Shown here: positions 14,314-23,124 of the stretch, piece after piece
Layout: each line of letters starts with the position of its first letter
Position numbering within the stretch: the first letter of the stretch is position 1
The notes under the pieces: generated by a model
What the model was told of the DNA's origin: nothing
Seen by the model: the letters and a program-made list of their open reading frames with translations, nothing else
Databases searched by the model: none
Position numbers and translations under genes: made by a program
Assembly: GCF_030408915.1 (NCBI RefSeq)
Contig: NZ_CP047654.1
Location: forward strand, 2,356,001-2,420,000
Direction: 5' to 3'
Source of the DNA: Corynebacterium guangdongense
GTDB taxonomy: Bacteria; Actinomycetota; Actinomycetes; Mycobacteriales; Mycobacteriaceae
Length of the DNA: 64,000 bases

Positions 14314-14664
14314 ATGACTAACGTCGCAGACGAGATGAACCACCAGGGCGCCGAGCCGGACGTCGCCACCGAGCCTGGCCACACGCACGGCTACAACGGA
14401 GACAAGGCCAGGTACCTCGCCCGGCTCAAGCGCATTGAGGGCCAGGCCCGCGGAATTCACCGGATGATCGACGAGGACCAGTACTGCATCGACATCCTGA
14501 CCCAGATTTCCGCCGTGAACTCCGCGTTGGAGAACGTCGCCCTGGCACTGCTGGAGGATCACGTCACCCACTGCGTTCGCGACGCCGCCGGCGCGGACGG
14601 CGAGGAACTGGACGCCAAGCTCGAAGAGGCGATGAAGGCGATCAGGCGGATGGTCAAGAGCTAG
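14314..14664 (+). CDS. csoR: CsoR-family copper-sensing repressor
   Basis: This 116-residue all-helical DUF156 protein carries the Cu(I) ligand set of CsoR: Cys58 (in DQYCID), His83 and Cys87 (in EDHVTHC). It also has the Tyr/Arg-rich N-terminal helix KARYLARLKRIEGQARGI that contacts DNA. CsoR proteins release DNA on binding Cu(I) and derepress copper efflux genes. ATG 14314 is chosen because AGGAGAGG lies upstream. The N-terminal His-rich tail (GHTHGY) could add metal contacts. No copper ATPase or chaperone gene is adjacent, so its targets other than itself must be elsewhere. Confidence 0.85.
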   Translation: MTNVADEMNHQGAEPDVATEPGHTHGYNGDKARYLARLKRIEGQARGIHRMIDEDQYCIDILTQISAVNSALENVALALLEDHVTHCVRDAAGADGEELDAKLEEAMKAIRRMVKS

Positions 14665-14679
14665 CCACCCTTCCGGCCG

Positions 14680-14714
14680 AATGGGGGCCCGTCACGCGGT
14701 GACGGGCCCCCATT
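14680..14714. terminator. Bidirectional terminator after csoR
   Basis: A 16-bp perfect stem (14680-14695 with 14699-14714) with a 3-nt loop lies between csoR and the convergent small gene. Confidence 0.7.
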
Positions 14715-14747
14715 CGTTCGCTTCGGCACGATCTCCCGGCCACGCGG

Positions 14748-14999
14748 CTACGCGGCCTCCGCGATGTCCTCCGCCGTGCGCCGAATGCGGTTGCGGCGGT
14801 TCATCTGCTTGCCCAGCTCCGTGGCCTCCCGGAGCTCCCTCTCCCGCTGCGCCTTGGTCTGCTTCGTCAGCGCGGCGGACAGGTCACTGAATCCGTCGCA
14901 GTTCTCGTGCGCGTACATCCGGAGCGTCCAGAGCATGCGGTCCACCTCGGCGGGATCCGTCGACTCAATCCAGTTGCGAACTGCGCGAACATCGAACAA
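14748..14999 (-). CDS. Small hypothetical protein, Arg/Glu-rich
   Basis: This 83-residue charged, probably helical protein (MFDVRAVRNWIESTD... ending in EDIAEAA) belongs to no family I recognise. It has no signal peptide or membrane segment. The frame is GC-skewed like a real gene and ends at a strong terminator. The start has only a weak AGGGAG about 15 nt upstream. The region upstream is AT-rich with a perfect palindrome, which could be its control site. The start codon is uncertain. Confidence 0.5.
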   Translation of the reverse strand: MFDVRAVRNWIESTDPAEVDRMLWTLRMYAHENCDGFSDLSAALTKQTKAQRERELREATELGKQMNRRNRIRRTAEDIAEAA

Positions 15000-15009
15000 A
15001 AATATCGCT

Positions 15010-15144
15010 CCCTAACTGCCATTGCCTGTGTCCAACCTTCATGGGCCCGCCGATGTTCCTCACGAGCAAGCCCAATAGAACTATATTATCATAATTTATG
15101 ATAAATAGCCACGACATATCAATATCGCCCCTCGCAAAGACGGA
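15010..15144 (-). promoter_or_regulatory. AT-rich intergenic island with palindrome
   Basis: This stretch is far more AT-rich than its surroundings. It contains the perfect inverted repeat TTATCATA-ATT-TATGATAA at 15086-15104, which looks like a regulator binding site for the small gene to its left. Confidence 0.4.
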
Positions 15145-15176
15145 ACCCCGCACACCACCTGAGTGGCGTGCGGGGT
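15145..15176 (-). terminator. Terminator after tRNA-Lys
   Basis: ACCCCGCACACCAC pairs with GTGGCGTGCGGGGT (one mismatch) directly downstream of tRNA-Lys. A TTCCGTCTTTG tail follows on the minus strand. Confidence 0.7.
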
Positions 15177-15182
15177 CATATG

Positions 15183-15255
15183 TGGGCCCTGCGGGGCTCG
15201 AACCCGCGACCTGCGGATTAAAAGTCCGTAGCTCTACCAACTGAGCTAAAGGCCC
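15183..15255 (-). tRNA. tRNA-Lys (TTT)
   Basis: The 73-nt cloverleaf has acceptor GGGCCTT, D-arm AGCTCAGTTGGTAGAGC, anticodon loop CTTTTAA (TTT) and T-arm GGTTCGAGCC. CCA is not encoded. Confidence 0.95.
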
Positions 15256-15399
15256 GAGCCCGACCATTCGACCATGACAGCCAGCCGGGCACCGCCCCAT
15301 TGTACTTGCCTCCCCCGCCAGCACCGAACCCGCTGCACCCGGGAGGGGGCCGGAACCCCCAATCCCGTGACGCGACCGGCCATACCCTCACCTTATGGA

Positions 15400-15475
15400 A
15401 CTTTCGTTGGACGATATTCGACTACATAAGTATGGTCCGAAGTATATTCCAAAGTTTGATGGTCAAACTTTTCAG
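15400..15475 (+). promoter_or_regulatory. cydA promoter and operator candidate
   Basis: TTGGAC (15407-15412), an 18-bp spacer and TATGGT (15431-15436) form a possible promoter. A perfect 9-3-9 inverted repeat, AAAGTTTGA-TGG-TCAAACTTT (15451-15471), follows about 31 nt before the cydA start and could bind a regulator. Confidence 0.45.
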
Positions 15476-15502
15476 TGAGCTTCGCGGGAGAGGCGGGCTG
15501 CG

Positions 15503-17047
15503 TTGGATCTTGTAGATGTTTCGCGGTGGCAGTTCGGAATCACCACGGTTTACCACTATATTTTCGTTCCCCTGACCATCGGGCTGGCCCCGATGGTGGC
15601 CGGAATGCAGACGGCCTGGCTGCGCACCGGTAACGAGCACTGGTACCGGGCCACCCGGTTCTTCGGAACCCTGTTCCTGGTCAACTTCGCCATGGGGGTG
15701 GTCACCGGAATCGTCCAGGAGTTCCAGTTCGGCATGAACTGGTCCGAGTACTCCCGGTTCGTCGGCGACGTCTTCGGCGCCCCCCTGGCGTTGGAGGGCC
15801 TGGCGGCCTTCTTCATCGAGTCCATCTTCCTGGGCGCCTGGATTTTCGGCTGGGGCCGCATGCCGGCCTGGCTCCACAACCTGTCCATTTGGATGGTGGC
15901 CGTCGCCGTCAACCTCTCGGCGTACTTCATCATCGTGGCCAACTCCTTCATGCAGCATCCGGTCGGCGCGGTCTACAACCCGGACACCGGCCGCGCCGAG
16001 CTCGTCGACTTCCTCGCGCTGCTGACCAACCCCACCGCCCTGGCGGCGGTCCCGCACGCGATCTTCGCGTCGTGGATGGTCGCCGGCACCTTCGTCATGG
16101 GCGTCGCGGGCTGGTGGATGGTTCGCGCCGCCCGGCGCGGCGACGCCGTCGCCGGCGGGTGGTTCGAGGACGCCGACCAGATGTGGCGCTCCGCGCTGCG
16201 TCTGGGCGCCTGGGTGACCGTCATCGGGGTCATCGGCGTCTCCCTGACCGGGCACAGCCTGGCGCAGCTGATGTTCGTGCAGCAGCCGATGAAGATGGCT
16301 TCCGCGGAAGCCCTGTGCACGACCGAAACCGACCCGTTGTTCTCCGTGCTGTCGATCTCCTTCTCCAACAGCTGCGACGACACCCATCAGCTCATCGGCG
16401 TTCCCTTCCTGCTGTCGTTCCTGGCCGGCAACCGGTTCACCGGGGTCACGCTGGAGGGCGTCGCCGAGATTCAGGCGCAGTACGAGGCGCTCTACGGCGC
16501 GGGGGACTACTCCCCCAACATGTTCGTCACCTACTGGGCGTTCCGCATCATGATCGGCGCCATGATCCCCTCCGTCGTCATGGCGTTTCTGGCGCTGTGG
16601 GTCACCCGTCGGAAGCGGTCCTTCGACAAGCCCTGGTTCGGGTGGCTCTCGTTGGCCGCGATGCCCTTCCCCTTCGTCGCGAATTGGGCGGGCTGGGTGT
16701 TCACGGAGATGGGTCGTCAGCCGTGGATCGTGTACCCCAACCCGGAGTTCCAGGGCCAACTCCTGCCCGGCAATGAGCAGGAGATCCACATGCTCGTGGA
16801 GTTCGGCGTCTCCGACCATTCGGTGACCACCGTGTGGCTCTCGCTGATTTCCTTCACGCTGCTCTACGGCGTTCTCGCCGTGGTCTGGTTCTGGCTGATG
16901 CGGAAGAAGGTGCTCGAGGGGCCGCCGCCCCCGGGGTCCTCCGAGGATATCGCGCACAAGGAGTACGACCCGGACGAGGACGACGGCGTAGCCCCGCTGA
17001 CCTTCAGCGAGGACGGCGCACCCAGCACCGGAAAGGCTGAGCACTAA
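15503..17047 (+). CDS. cydA: Cytochrome bd quinol oxidase subunit I CydA
   Basis: This subunit carries the quinol site and hemes b558, b595 and d of the high-affinity terminal oxidase in the cytoplasmic membrane. The 514-residue protein has about nine membrane helices. His18 (in TTVYHYIFVPLT) corresponds to the heme b595 ligand, and GRQPWIVYP is the conserved motif following the Q loop. The start is a TTG with GGGAGAGG upstream; no better ATG fits the first helix. The stop codon overlaps the cydB ATG by one base (TAATG), so translation is coupled. It is the first gene of a cydABDC operon. Confidence 0.95.
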   Translation: MDLVDVSRWQFGITTVYHYIFVPLTIGLAPMVAGMQTAWLRTGNEHWYRATRFFGTLFLVNFAMGVVTGIVQEFQFGMNWSEYSRFVGDVFGAPLALEGLAAFFIESIFLGAWIFGWGRMPAWLHNLSIWMVAVAVNLSAYFIIVANSFMQHPVGAVYNPDTGRAELVDFLALLTNPTALAAVPHAIFASWMVAGTFVMGVAGWWMVRAARRGDAVAGGWFEDADQMWRSALRLGAWVTVIGVIGVSLTGHSLAQLMFVQQPMKMASAEALCTTETDPLFSVLSISFSNSCDDTHQLIGVPFLLSFLAGNRFTGVTLEGVAEIQAQYEALYGAGDYSPNMFVTYWAFRIMIGAMIPSVVMAFLALWVTRRKRSFDKPWFGWLSLAAMPFPFVANWAGWVFTEMGRQPWIVYPNPEFQGQLLPGNEQEIHMLVEFGVSDHSVTTVWLSLISFTLLYGVLAVVWFWLMRKKVLEGPPPPGSSEDIAHKEYDPDEDDGVAPLTFSEDGAPSTGKAEH

Positions 17048-18078
17048 TGGATCTTCAGACGCTCTGGTTCATCATCATCGCGTTCTTCTTCGTCGGCTAC
17101 TTCCTGCTCGAGGGCTTCGACTTCGGCGTCGGCATGCTGCTGCCGTTCCTCGGCGGCCGGGACGCGGAGGAGAGGGCCGCGCGCCGCTCGGCGGCGGTCA
17201 AGGCCATCGGTCCGATCTGGGACGGCAACGAGGTGTGGCTTATCACCGCCGGCGCGGCGCTGTTCGCCTCCTTCCCGGAGTGGTACGCCACCATGTTCTC
17301 CGGGTTCTACCTGCCGCTGCTGCTCATCCTGCTCTCGCTCATCCTGCGCGGCGTGGGCCTGGAGTGGCGCACCAAGGTCGACACCCAGAAGTGGCGTGAC
17401 GTCAGCGACGTGTTCACCGCCGTCGGCTCCTGGGTTCCGGCGCTGCTGTGGGGCGTGGCCTTCGCCAACATCCTCCGGGGCGTCGCCATCGACGCTGACC
17501 GTCAGATCGAGTCGGGTTTGACCGGTCTGATCGCTCTGCTCAACCCGGTCGGCCTTCTCGGCGGGCTGACGTTCGTGGCGTTGTTCCTGCTGCACGGCGC
17601 CATGTTCCTCGGCTTCAAGACGGAGGAACCGCTGCGCTCCCGGGTCCACGACATCGGCCTGAAGTGGCTCACCGCCCCGGCGGTGGCGCTGACCCTGGGA
17701 TTCGCCCTGTGGATCCAGTACGACAGCGGCAAGCCGGCCGGCTGGGCGATCATCGCGGCCATGGTGGTCTCCATCGCCGTCGGCGTCGTCTCGCTGATCG
17801 GGAAGCGGGACGGCTGGGCCTTCGCGTCCACCGCCGTGGCCGTGGTGGGGCTGGTCGTCCTCATCTTCGTCAGTCTCTTCCCCTACCTGATGCCGACCAC
17901 GCTGGAGGGCGGCGTGTCCCTCGACATCTACAACTCTGCCAGCTCGGACTACACGCTGAAGATCATGGGGTGGGCCGCGCTGCTGTTCATTCCCGGAGTG
18001 CTCGTCTTCCAGGGGTGGACCTACTGGGTGTTCCGCAAGCGCGTGAAGGTCGTCGCGCACACCACGTCCACGATCTAG
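17047..18078 (+). CDS. cydB: Cytochrome bd quinol oxidase subunit II CydB
   Basis: This membrane subunit pairs with CydA and is needed for heme insertion and oxidase stability. The 343-residue protein has about eight to nine hydrophobic segments. It opens with the family signature WFIIIAFFFVGYFLLEGFDFG and has the conserved GPIWDGNEVWL motif near residue 57. Its ATG overlaps the cydA stop. It is followed after 18 nt by cydD. Confidence 0.95.
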   Translation: MDLQTLWFIIIAFFFVGYFLLEGFDFGVGMLLPFLGGRDAEERAARRSAAVKAIGPIWDGNEVWLITAGAALFASFPEWYATMFSGFYLPLLLILLSLILRGVGLEWRTKVDTQKWRDVSDVFTAVGSWVPALLWGVAFANILRGVAIDADRQIESGLTGLIALLNPVGLLGGLTFVALFLLHGAMFLGFKTEEPLRSRVHDIGLKWLTAPAVALTLGFALWIQYDSGKPAGWAIIAAMVVSIAVGVVSLIGKRDGWAFASTAVAVVGLVVLIFVSLFPYLMPTTLEGGVSLDIYNSASSDYTLKIMGWAALLFIPGVLVFQGWTYWVFRKRVKVVAHTTSTI

Positions 18079-18096
18079 CCGGTTCGGAAGGATTCC

Positions 18097-19701
18097 ATGG
18101 CGTCGCCCGTCGATAAGCGTCTGTTGTCTCTCGTCCCCCCTGTGTCGCGTCTGATCGCCCGGGCCGGGGTGATCCAGGCGCTGGACACCCTCCTCGTCCT
18201 CGCCCGCGGGGTTCTCCTGGGGTGGGTCGCCGCGCGCGCCATCATCGACGCCGCCGCGGACGGCCTCCCCGATTACCGGGACTACCGCTGGCCACTGCTG
18301 GCGCTGGTGGGCGTCGTCCTCGCGCACGGCGTCGTGTCCTGGGCCGGCCGGCGATCGGGCTCGAACGCCGTCGCCGACGTCGTCGACACGCTGCGCGTGC
18401 GCGCCCTGGCGGCTCTGCGACGCCGCGATCCCCGCCAGGTCCAGGAGGAGTCCGGGCACTGGCGCACGGTGCTGACCGACGGCGTCGGTGATTTCCGGCC
18501 CTATCTGTCGGAGTTCCTCCCCTCCCTGGTGTCGCTGGTGATCGCCACCCCCGCGGCACTCCTCGTGGTCTTCTGGTTCGATCCCCTCTCCGGCGTGCTG
18601 GCGCTGGTGACGCTGCCGCTGATTCCGGCGTTCATGGTGTTGATCGGCAAGCTGACCGCCGCGCACACCGAGCGTCGTCTGCAGGTCACCGGGGCGCTGG
18701 GCGGCCAGTTGGCGGATCTGCTCTCCGGTTCGGTGACGCTGCGCGCCCTCGGGGTGACCCGCCAGCCGGCGAAACAGCTGCTGTCCACCGGCCGCGCCCA
18801 CGAAAAGGCCACGATGGGTGTGCTCCGGCTTGCCTTCCTCTCCTCCTTCGCGCTGGAGTTCCTGGCGACGCTGGCCGTCGCCCTGGTCGCGGTCAACATC
18901 GGCCTGCGCCTGGTCTACGGCGGGATGGACCTCACCGCCGGCCTCATCGTCCTCATCGTCGTGCCGGAGGTCTACAACCCAGTGCGCCAGGTCGGCCAGA
19001 ACTACCACGCCGCGGCCGACGGCCTGGAGGCCGCCGAGGAGATCCTCACGCTGCTGGAGCAGGACTCGCGCCGCGCCCACGCCGTGGGCGGGTACCTCAC
19101 CCACACCTCGGGCACGGAAATCCGGCTCAGCGACCTGTCCGTGACCGGCCGCGACGGCGTCCGCCCCGAACACCTCAGTTGCCTCGCCCGCCCAGGAGCG
19201 ATCACGGTGCTCTACGGCCCCAACGGTTCCGGCAAGTCCACCGTCTTCCTCGCCGTCCTGGGCATGCTCCCCGACGAGGCCGTCACCGGCTCCGTCACCG
19301 CCCCGGCGCGCGAGCGGATCTCCTACCTGCCGGCTCGGGCCCTGCTCAGCGTCGGCACCGTGGAGGACAACCTCACCCTCTTCAGGGCGGACCGGGCCGC
19401 CGTCGCCCGCACCGCCGCCCAGGTCGGGCTCGACGTGCCGGGCGATCACGAGGTGGGCGCGGGCGGGCGCGGCGTCTCGGCCGGGCAGGGGCAGCGCATC
19501 GGGCTGGCCAGAACACTGGCGCACGGTGACGGGACGCCCCGGGTGCTGCTTCTTGACGAACCGAGCGCCCACCTCTCCCCCGGCCTCGTCGCGCGCCTGG
19601 CGGACACCCTCCGGGAGCGGGCGGGGCGCGGCGACACCGTCCTCCTCGCCTCCCACGACGAACGGATGGTCACCCTCGCGGATCAGGTGGTGCGCCTGTG
19701 A
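18097..19701 (+). CDS. cydD: ABC exporter CydD (cytochrome bd assembly, thiol reductant)
   Basis: This is one half of the heterodimeric CydDC ABC exporter, which in E. coli moves cysteine and glutathione and is required for bd oxidase assembly. The 534-residue protein has an N-terminal six-helix domain and a C-terminal ATPase: Walker A GPNGSGKS, signature VSAGQGQ (degenerate relative to LSGGQ), Walker B VLLLDEPSAH. In a corynebacterium that uses mycothiol the exported thiol is unknown. GGAAGG lies upstream of the ATG. It overlaps cydC by 4 nt (GTGA). Confidence 0.9.
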   Translation: MASPVDKRLLSLVPPVSRLIARAGVIQALDTLLVLARGVLLGWVAARAIIDAAADGLPDYRDYRWPLLALVGVVLAHGVVSWAGRRSGSNAVADVVDTLRVRALAALRRRDPRQVQEESGHWRTVLTDGVGDFRPYLSEFLPSLVSLVIATPAALLVVFWFDPLSGVLALVTLPLIPAFMVLIGKLTAAHTERRLQVTGALGGQLADLLSGSVTLRALGVTRQPAKQLLSTGRAHEKATMGVLRLAFLSSFALEFLATLAVALVAVNIGLRLVYGGMDLTAGLIVLIVVPEVYNPVRQVGQNYHAAADGLEAAEEILTLLEQDSRRAHAVGGYLTHTSGTEIRLSDLSVTGRDGVRPEHLSCLARPGAITVLYGPNGSGKSTVFLAVLGMLPDEAVTGSVTAPARERISYLPARALLSVGTVEDNLTLFRADRAAVARTAAQVGLDVPGDHEVGAGGRGVSAGQGQRIGLARTLAHGDGTPRVLLLDEPSAHLSPGLVARLADTLRERAGRGDTVLLASHDERMVTLADQVVRL

Positions 19702-21359
19702 AGGACTGGGCCTACCTCCGCACGCTCCTGGCGCTGGCCGGGGTCAGACCGCGACAGCTGCTGCTCGCAGTCCTCGCCGGCGCCGTCACCCTGCTTTCGG
19801 CGCTGACCCTGACCGTCCTGTCGGGCTGGCTGATCACCCGCGCCTGGGAAATGCCCCCGGTGCTTGACCTGAGCGTGGCGATCACCGCCGTGCGCGCACT
19901 CGGCATCTCCCGCTCCGTGTTCCGCTACATTGACCGGCTGGTCAGCCACCGGTTGGCGCTGTCGGCGCTGACCACCCTGCGCTCGCGCCTGTTCAACGCC
20001 ATCGTCTCCGGCGGCGGCACCGGCGGCGTGGCGCACCTGCGCTCCCGCGGTGAGGGCCTCTCCCGCCTGGTCTCCGACGCCGACCGCGTCACCGACCTCA
20101 TCGTGCGCACGCTGGTCCCGGGCGGGGTGGCCCTGGTGCTCTCGCTGACCGCCGTCATTCTGGCGGGTGCGCTGCACCCGGGGGCCGCCGTGATCATGGT
20201 CGTCGGTTTCCTGTTCACCGGGGTCGTCACGCCCTGGCTGGCCGCCCGCGCCGCCCGCCACCGGCGCCACATCGACGCCCAGGACGAGCTGGCGGCCCGC
20301 ATCGACGAATCCCTGCGCAACCGCGCCGAGGTCGAGGCCGCCGGCGTCGCCGGGGAGCACGCGGAGCGCACCCGGCGGGCGTCGGCACGCTTCTCGCGCG
20401 CCGAGGCGGAGGCCGAGCGTCCCGAGGCGCTCGGCGACGCCGTCCACTCCTGGGCCACCGGCCTGACCGCCGCGGGCGTGCTCGTCCTCGCCGTCCTGAC
20501 CTACCCCGGTGAACCAGTGTGGCTGGGCATGCTCGTGATGCTCCCGCTGGCCGCCTTTGAGGCGCACGGCCAGCTGGCCAAGGCCGCCGTGCGCGCCGAG
20601 CTGGCGGCCATCTCCGCCCGCCGGCTCGTGGACCTGGTCGACGGGCACGACGGCGCCGCGCCAGAGCCCGTCGACGCCGCCCCGCTCCGGCTGGAGGACA
20701 CGCACCTGCGGGCCTCCGGTCTGCGCTGCCGCTACGGGGAAATCCCCTGGGACCTCGACCTGGCCCCGGGTGAGCGCATGGTGGTGCGCGGCCCCTCCGG
20801 CTGCGGCAAGACCACGCTGCTGCAGACCCTCGGCGGGCTCCTGCCGCCCCGGGCGGGTGAGCTGACGCTGGGCGGCCGCGTCCTCACGGACGTCGGCCAG
20901 GACGTGCTGCGCTCAACCATCCGGGTCCACGCCGAGGACGAGTGGGTCTTCGCCACCACCATCCGGGAGAACGTCAAGGTGGGCAACTCCCGGGCGACCG
21001 GCGAACTCGTCGCGGAATGCCTGGCCGCGGTGGGCCTGGACGACTGGGTGAACGGGCTGTCCGAGGGGATGGACACCGTGCTCGCCGACGGCGCCGGCTC
21101 CCTGTCCTCAGGGCAGCGCCGCCGGCTGCTGCTGGCCCGCGCGCTGGTCTCCGAGTCGCCCGTCCTGCTCATCGACGAGCCGACCGAGCACATTGACGCC
21201 GATGGCGCCGCCGAGCTGCTGGACATGCTGCTCAACCGGCGCCTGCCCGGTGGGCGAGCCGATCGCAGCGTCATCCTCGTGACGCACCAGTCACCGGATG
21301 ACGCCGGTGTCGAGGTCGACAAGGTCAGCGTCGACAAGCGTCCCGCGCCCGTGGCATGA
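19698..21359 (+). CDS. cydC: ABC exporter CydC (cytochrome bd assembly)
   Basis: This is the second half of the CydDC heterodimer. The 553-residue protein has six predicted membrane helices with the CydC-typical GWLITRAWEMPPVL motif, then an ATPase domain: Walker A GPSGCGKT, signature LSSGQ, Walker B VLLIDEPTEH. It starts at a GTG that overlaps the cydD stop. It is the last gene of the operon and is followed by a strong hairpin. Confidence 0.9.
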   Translation: MKDWAYLRTLLALAGVRPRQLLLAVLAGAVTLLSALTLTVLSGWLITRAWEMPPVLDLSVAITAVRALGISRSVFRYIDRLVSHRLALSALTTLRSRLFNAIVSGGGTGGVAHLRSRGEGLSRLVSDADRVTDLIVRTLVPGGVALVLSLTAVILAGALHPGAAVIMVVGFLFTGVVTPWLAARAARHRRHIDAQDELAARIDESLRNRAEVEAAGVAGEHAERTRRASARFSRAEAEAERPEALGDAVHSWATGLTAAGVLVLAVLTYPGEPVWLGMLVMLPLAAFEAHGQLAKAAVRAELAAISARRLVDLVDGHDGAAPEPVDAAPLRLEDTHLRASGLRCRYGEIPWDLDLAPGERMVVRGPSGCGKTTLLQTLGGLLPPRAGELTLGGRVLTDVGQDVLRSTIRVHAEDEWVFATTIRENVKVGNSRATGELVAECLAAVGLDDWVNGLSEGMDTVLADGAGSLSSGQRRRLLLARALVSESPVLLIDEPTEHIDADGAAELLDMLLNRRLPGGRADRSVILVTHQSPDDAGVEVDKVSVDKRPAPVA

Positions 21360-21361
21360 GA

Positions 21362-21398
21362 ACGGCGCCCGCCCCCTCGGAAGGGGTCGGGCGCCGTC
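21362..21398. terminator. Bidirectional terminator after cydC
   Basis: ACGGCGCCCG pairs with CGGGCGCCGT, with an extended CCCC/GGGG inner stem, between cydC and the convergent CoA-transferase gene. Confidence 0.7.
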
Positions 21399-21413
21399 GC
21401 CGTGTCTGCGGGA

Positions 21414-22937
21414 CTAGTTCTCGACGAGGGCGTCCTGCTGCTTGAGCATGGAGCCGGTCTCAGCCAGACGGGTGTGGAACTCGAAGGCGGTCGGCAGGTG
21501 GACCGGGGTGTGGCCGCCGGCGGCCAGGCCGCGCTCGACGTACTCCTCGAGCTGTGCACGGTAGTCCGGGTGCGCGATGGCGATCATGCGCTCGGCGCGC
21601 TGGCGCGGGGCCAGGCCGCGCAGGTCGGCGTAGCCGTACTCGGAGACGAAGACCATTGCGTCGTGCTCGGTGTGGTCGATGTGGGAGGCGTGCGGGACGA
21701 TCGCGGAGATCGCGCCGCCCTTGGCCACGGACGGGGTCACGAAGGAGGAGATGTAGGCGTTGCGGGTGAAGTCACCGGAGCCGCCGATGCCGTTCATGAC
21801 CTTGCCGCCGGAGACGTTGGTGGAGTTGACGTTGCCGAAGACGTCAGCCTCGATCAGACCGTTGGAGGCGATCAGGCCCACGCGGCGGATGACCTCCGGG
21901 TGGTTGGAGATCGCCTGCGGGCGCAGGATGATGTGCTTGCGGTAGAAGTCGGCCTTCTCGTTCATGCGCTCCGCCGCCTCCGGGGAGAGGGCGAAGGAGG
22001 TGGCCGAGGCCATGGTCATCTTGCCGGCGTCGATGAGATCGAGCATGCCGTCCTGGATGACCTCGGTGTAGGCGGTGATGTTCTCGAACTTGGAGTTGAG
22101 CAGACCGGCCATGACCGCGTTCGGGACGTTGCCGACGCCGGACTGCATGACGTAGTTGTCGTAGGACAGACGGCCTGCGGCGACCTCGTCCTCGAGGAAC
22201 TGCAGGAAGTTCTCGGCGATCTTCTTGGAGACCTCGTCCGGCTCCTTGAACGGCGAGTTGCGGTCGGCCTCGTTGGTCTCGATGACCGCGACCACCTTGG
22301 AGGTGTCGATGCGCTGGAAGGTCTCACCGATGCGGTCGCCGACGTTGGTGATCGGAATCGGGGTGCGGTCCCACAGCTGCTCCGGCTCGTAGATGTCGTG
22401 CATGCCCTCGAGCTCGGCGGACTGCCAGGAGTTGACCTCGAGGATGATCTTGTCGGCGTACTGGGCGTACTCGACGTTGTTGCCGACCGCCGAGGACGGG
22501 ACCACGGTGCCGTCCTCGTTGATCTTGACGACCTCGAGGATCGCGACCTGCATGGGGCCGAAGAAGCCCTGGACGACCTGCTGGCCGAGGTGGGAGAGGT
22601 GGATGTCCGAGTACAGGGCCTCACCGGCGTTGAACTGGTTGCGCAGGGTGCGGTCCGAGTTGTACGGCGTACGGAAGTTGATGGCGTTGGCCTCGGCCAG
22701 GACGCCGTCGGCGTCGTCGCCCGTGGAGGCGCCGGTGAAGAGGTTGATCGTGAAGTCCTCGCCGCGGGAGTGGGCGACCTTGGCCTTCGCGGCGATGGCC
22801 TTCGGCATGGCCTTCGGGTAGCCCGCGCCGGTGAAGCCGGAGGTGCCGACGTTGTCACCGTTGTTGATGAAGTTCGCGGCCTCCTCCGCGGACATGATCT
22901 TGCCTGCGAGGTCAGCATTCAGAATGCGGTCAGACAT
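21414..22937 (-). CDS. Acetyl-CoA hydrolase/CoA-transferase family (succinyl-CoA:acetate type)
   Basis: This cytoplasmic class I CoA-transferase of the Cat1/AarC group is 507 residues long, matching the family. The catalytic glutamate lies in VFVSEYGYADLRG, and the acyl-CoA binding loop reads QSGVGNVPNAV. Such enzymes move CoA between succinate and acetate (or butyrate) and can replace succinyl-CoA synthetase. The gene is close to C. glutamicum cg2840, which lies in the same neighbourhood. ATG 22937 has GGAGA upstream. A perfect 18-bp palindrome at 22980-22997 sits in its leader. RamA, encoded nearby, is a candidate regulator, but this is inference. Confidence 0.85.
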   Translation of the reverse strand: MSDRILNADLAGKIMSAEEAANFINNGDNVGTSGFTGAGYPKAMPKAIAAKAKVAHSRGEDFTINLFTGASTGDDADGVLAEANAINFRTPYNSDRTLRNQFNAGEALYSDIHLSHLGQQVVQGFFGPMQVAILEVVKINEDGTVVPSSAVGNNVEYAQYADKIILEVNSWQSAELEGMHDIYEPEQLWDRTPIPITNVGDRIGETFQRIDTSKVVAVIETNEADRNSPFKEPDEVSKKIAENFLQFLEDEVAAGRLSYDNYVMQSGVGNVPNAVMAGLLNSKFENITAYTEVIQDGMLDLIDAGKMTMASATSFALSPEAAERMNEKADFYRKHIILRPQAISNHPEVIRRVGLIASNGLIEADVFGNVNSTNVSGGKVMNGIGGSGDFTRNAYISSFVTPSVAKGGAISAIVPHASHIDHTEHDAMVFVSEYGYADLRGLAPRQRAERMIAIAHPDYRAQLEEYVERGLAAGGHTPVHLPTAFEFHTRLAETGSMLKQQDALVEN

Positions 22938-22979
22938 CTGCTCTCCATTGTTGAGTCGTCCTACTACGTGAAGTGTTCA

Positions 22980-22997
22980 GGCGAACCCGGGTTCGCC
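22980..22997 (-). promoter_or_regulatory. Perfect palindrome in CoA-transferase leader
   Basis: GGCGAACCCGGGTTCGCC is an 18-bp perfect palindrome 43-60 nt before the CoA-transferase start. It lies just downstream of a candidate -10 (TATAAG, about 23014-23019, minus strand). It could be an operator. Confidence 0.45.
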
Positions 22998-23124
22998 GTC
23001 CGGCATTTACCTTATACAAGACCACAGACAACAACATGCACCGCTCACCCGCAACCTCCCCCCGAACCCCACCCTTTCACCGTCACATTCGCCCGGTTTG
23101 GGCGTATCGGGTAGAGGGAGGACA

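Noticed and set aside
15422-20705. Long minus-strand frames over cydABDC (up to 870 codons)
   Set aside because: These are antisense shadows created by high GC at codon position 3. They are rich in Arg, Gly, His and Gln, have no domains, and the plus-strand genes are clear.
22938-23124. dusB start upstream at 23098
   Set aside because: The extended start lacks a ribosome binding site, whereas GAGGGAGG lies just before ATG 23125.
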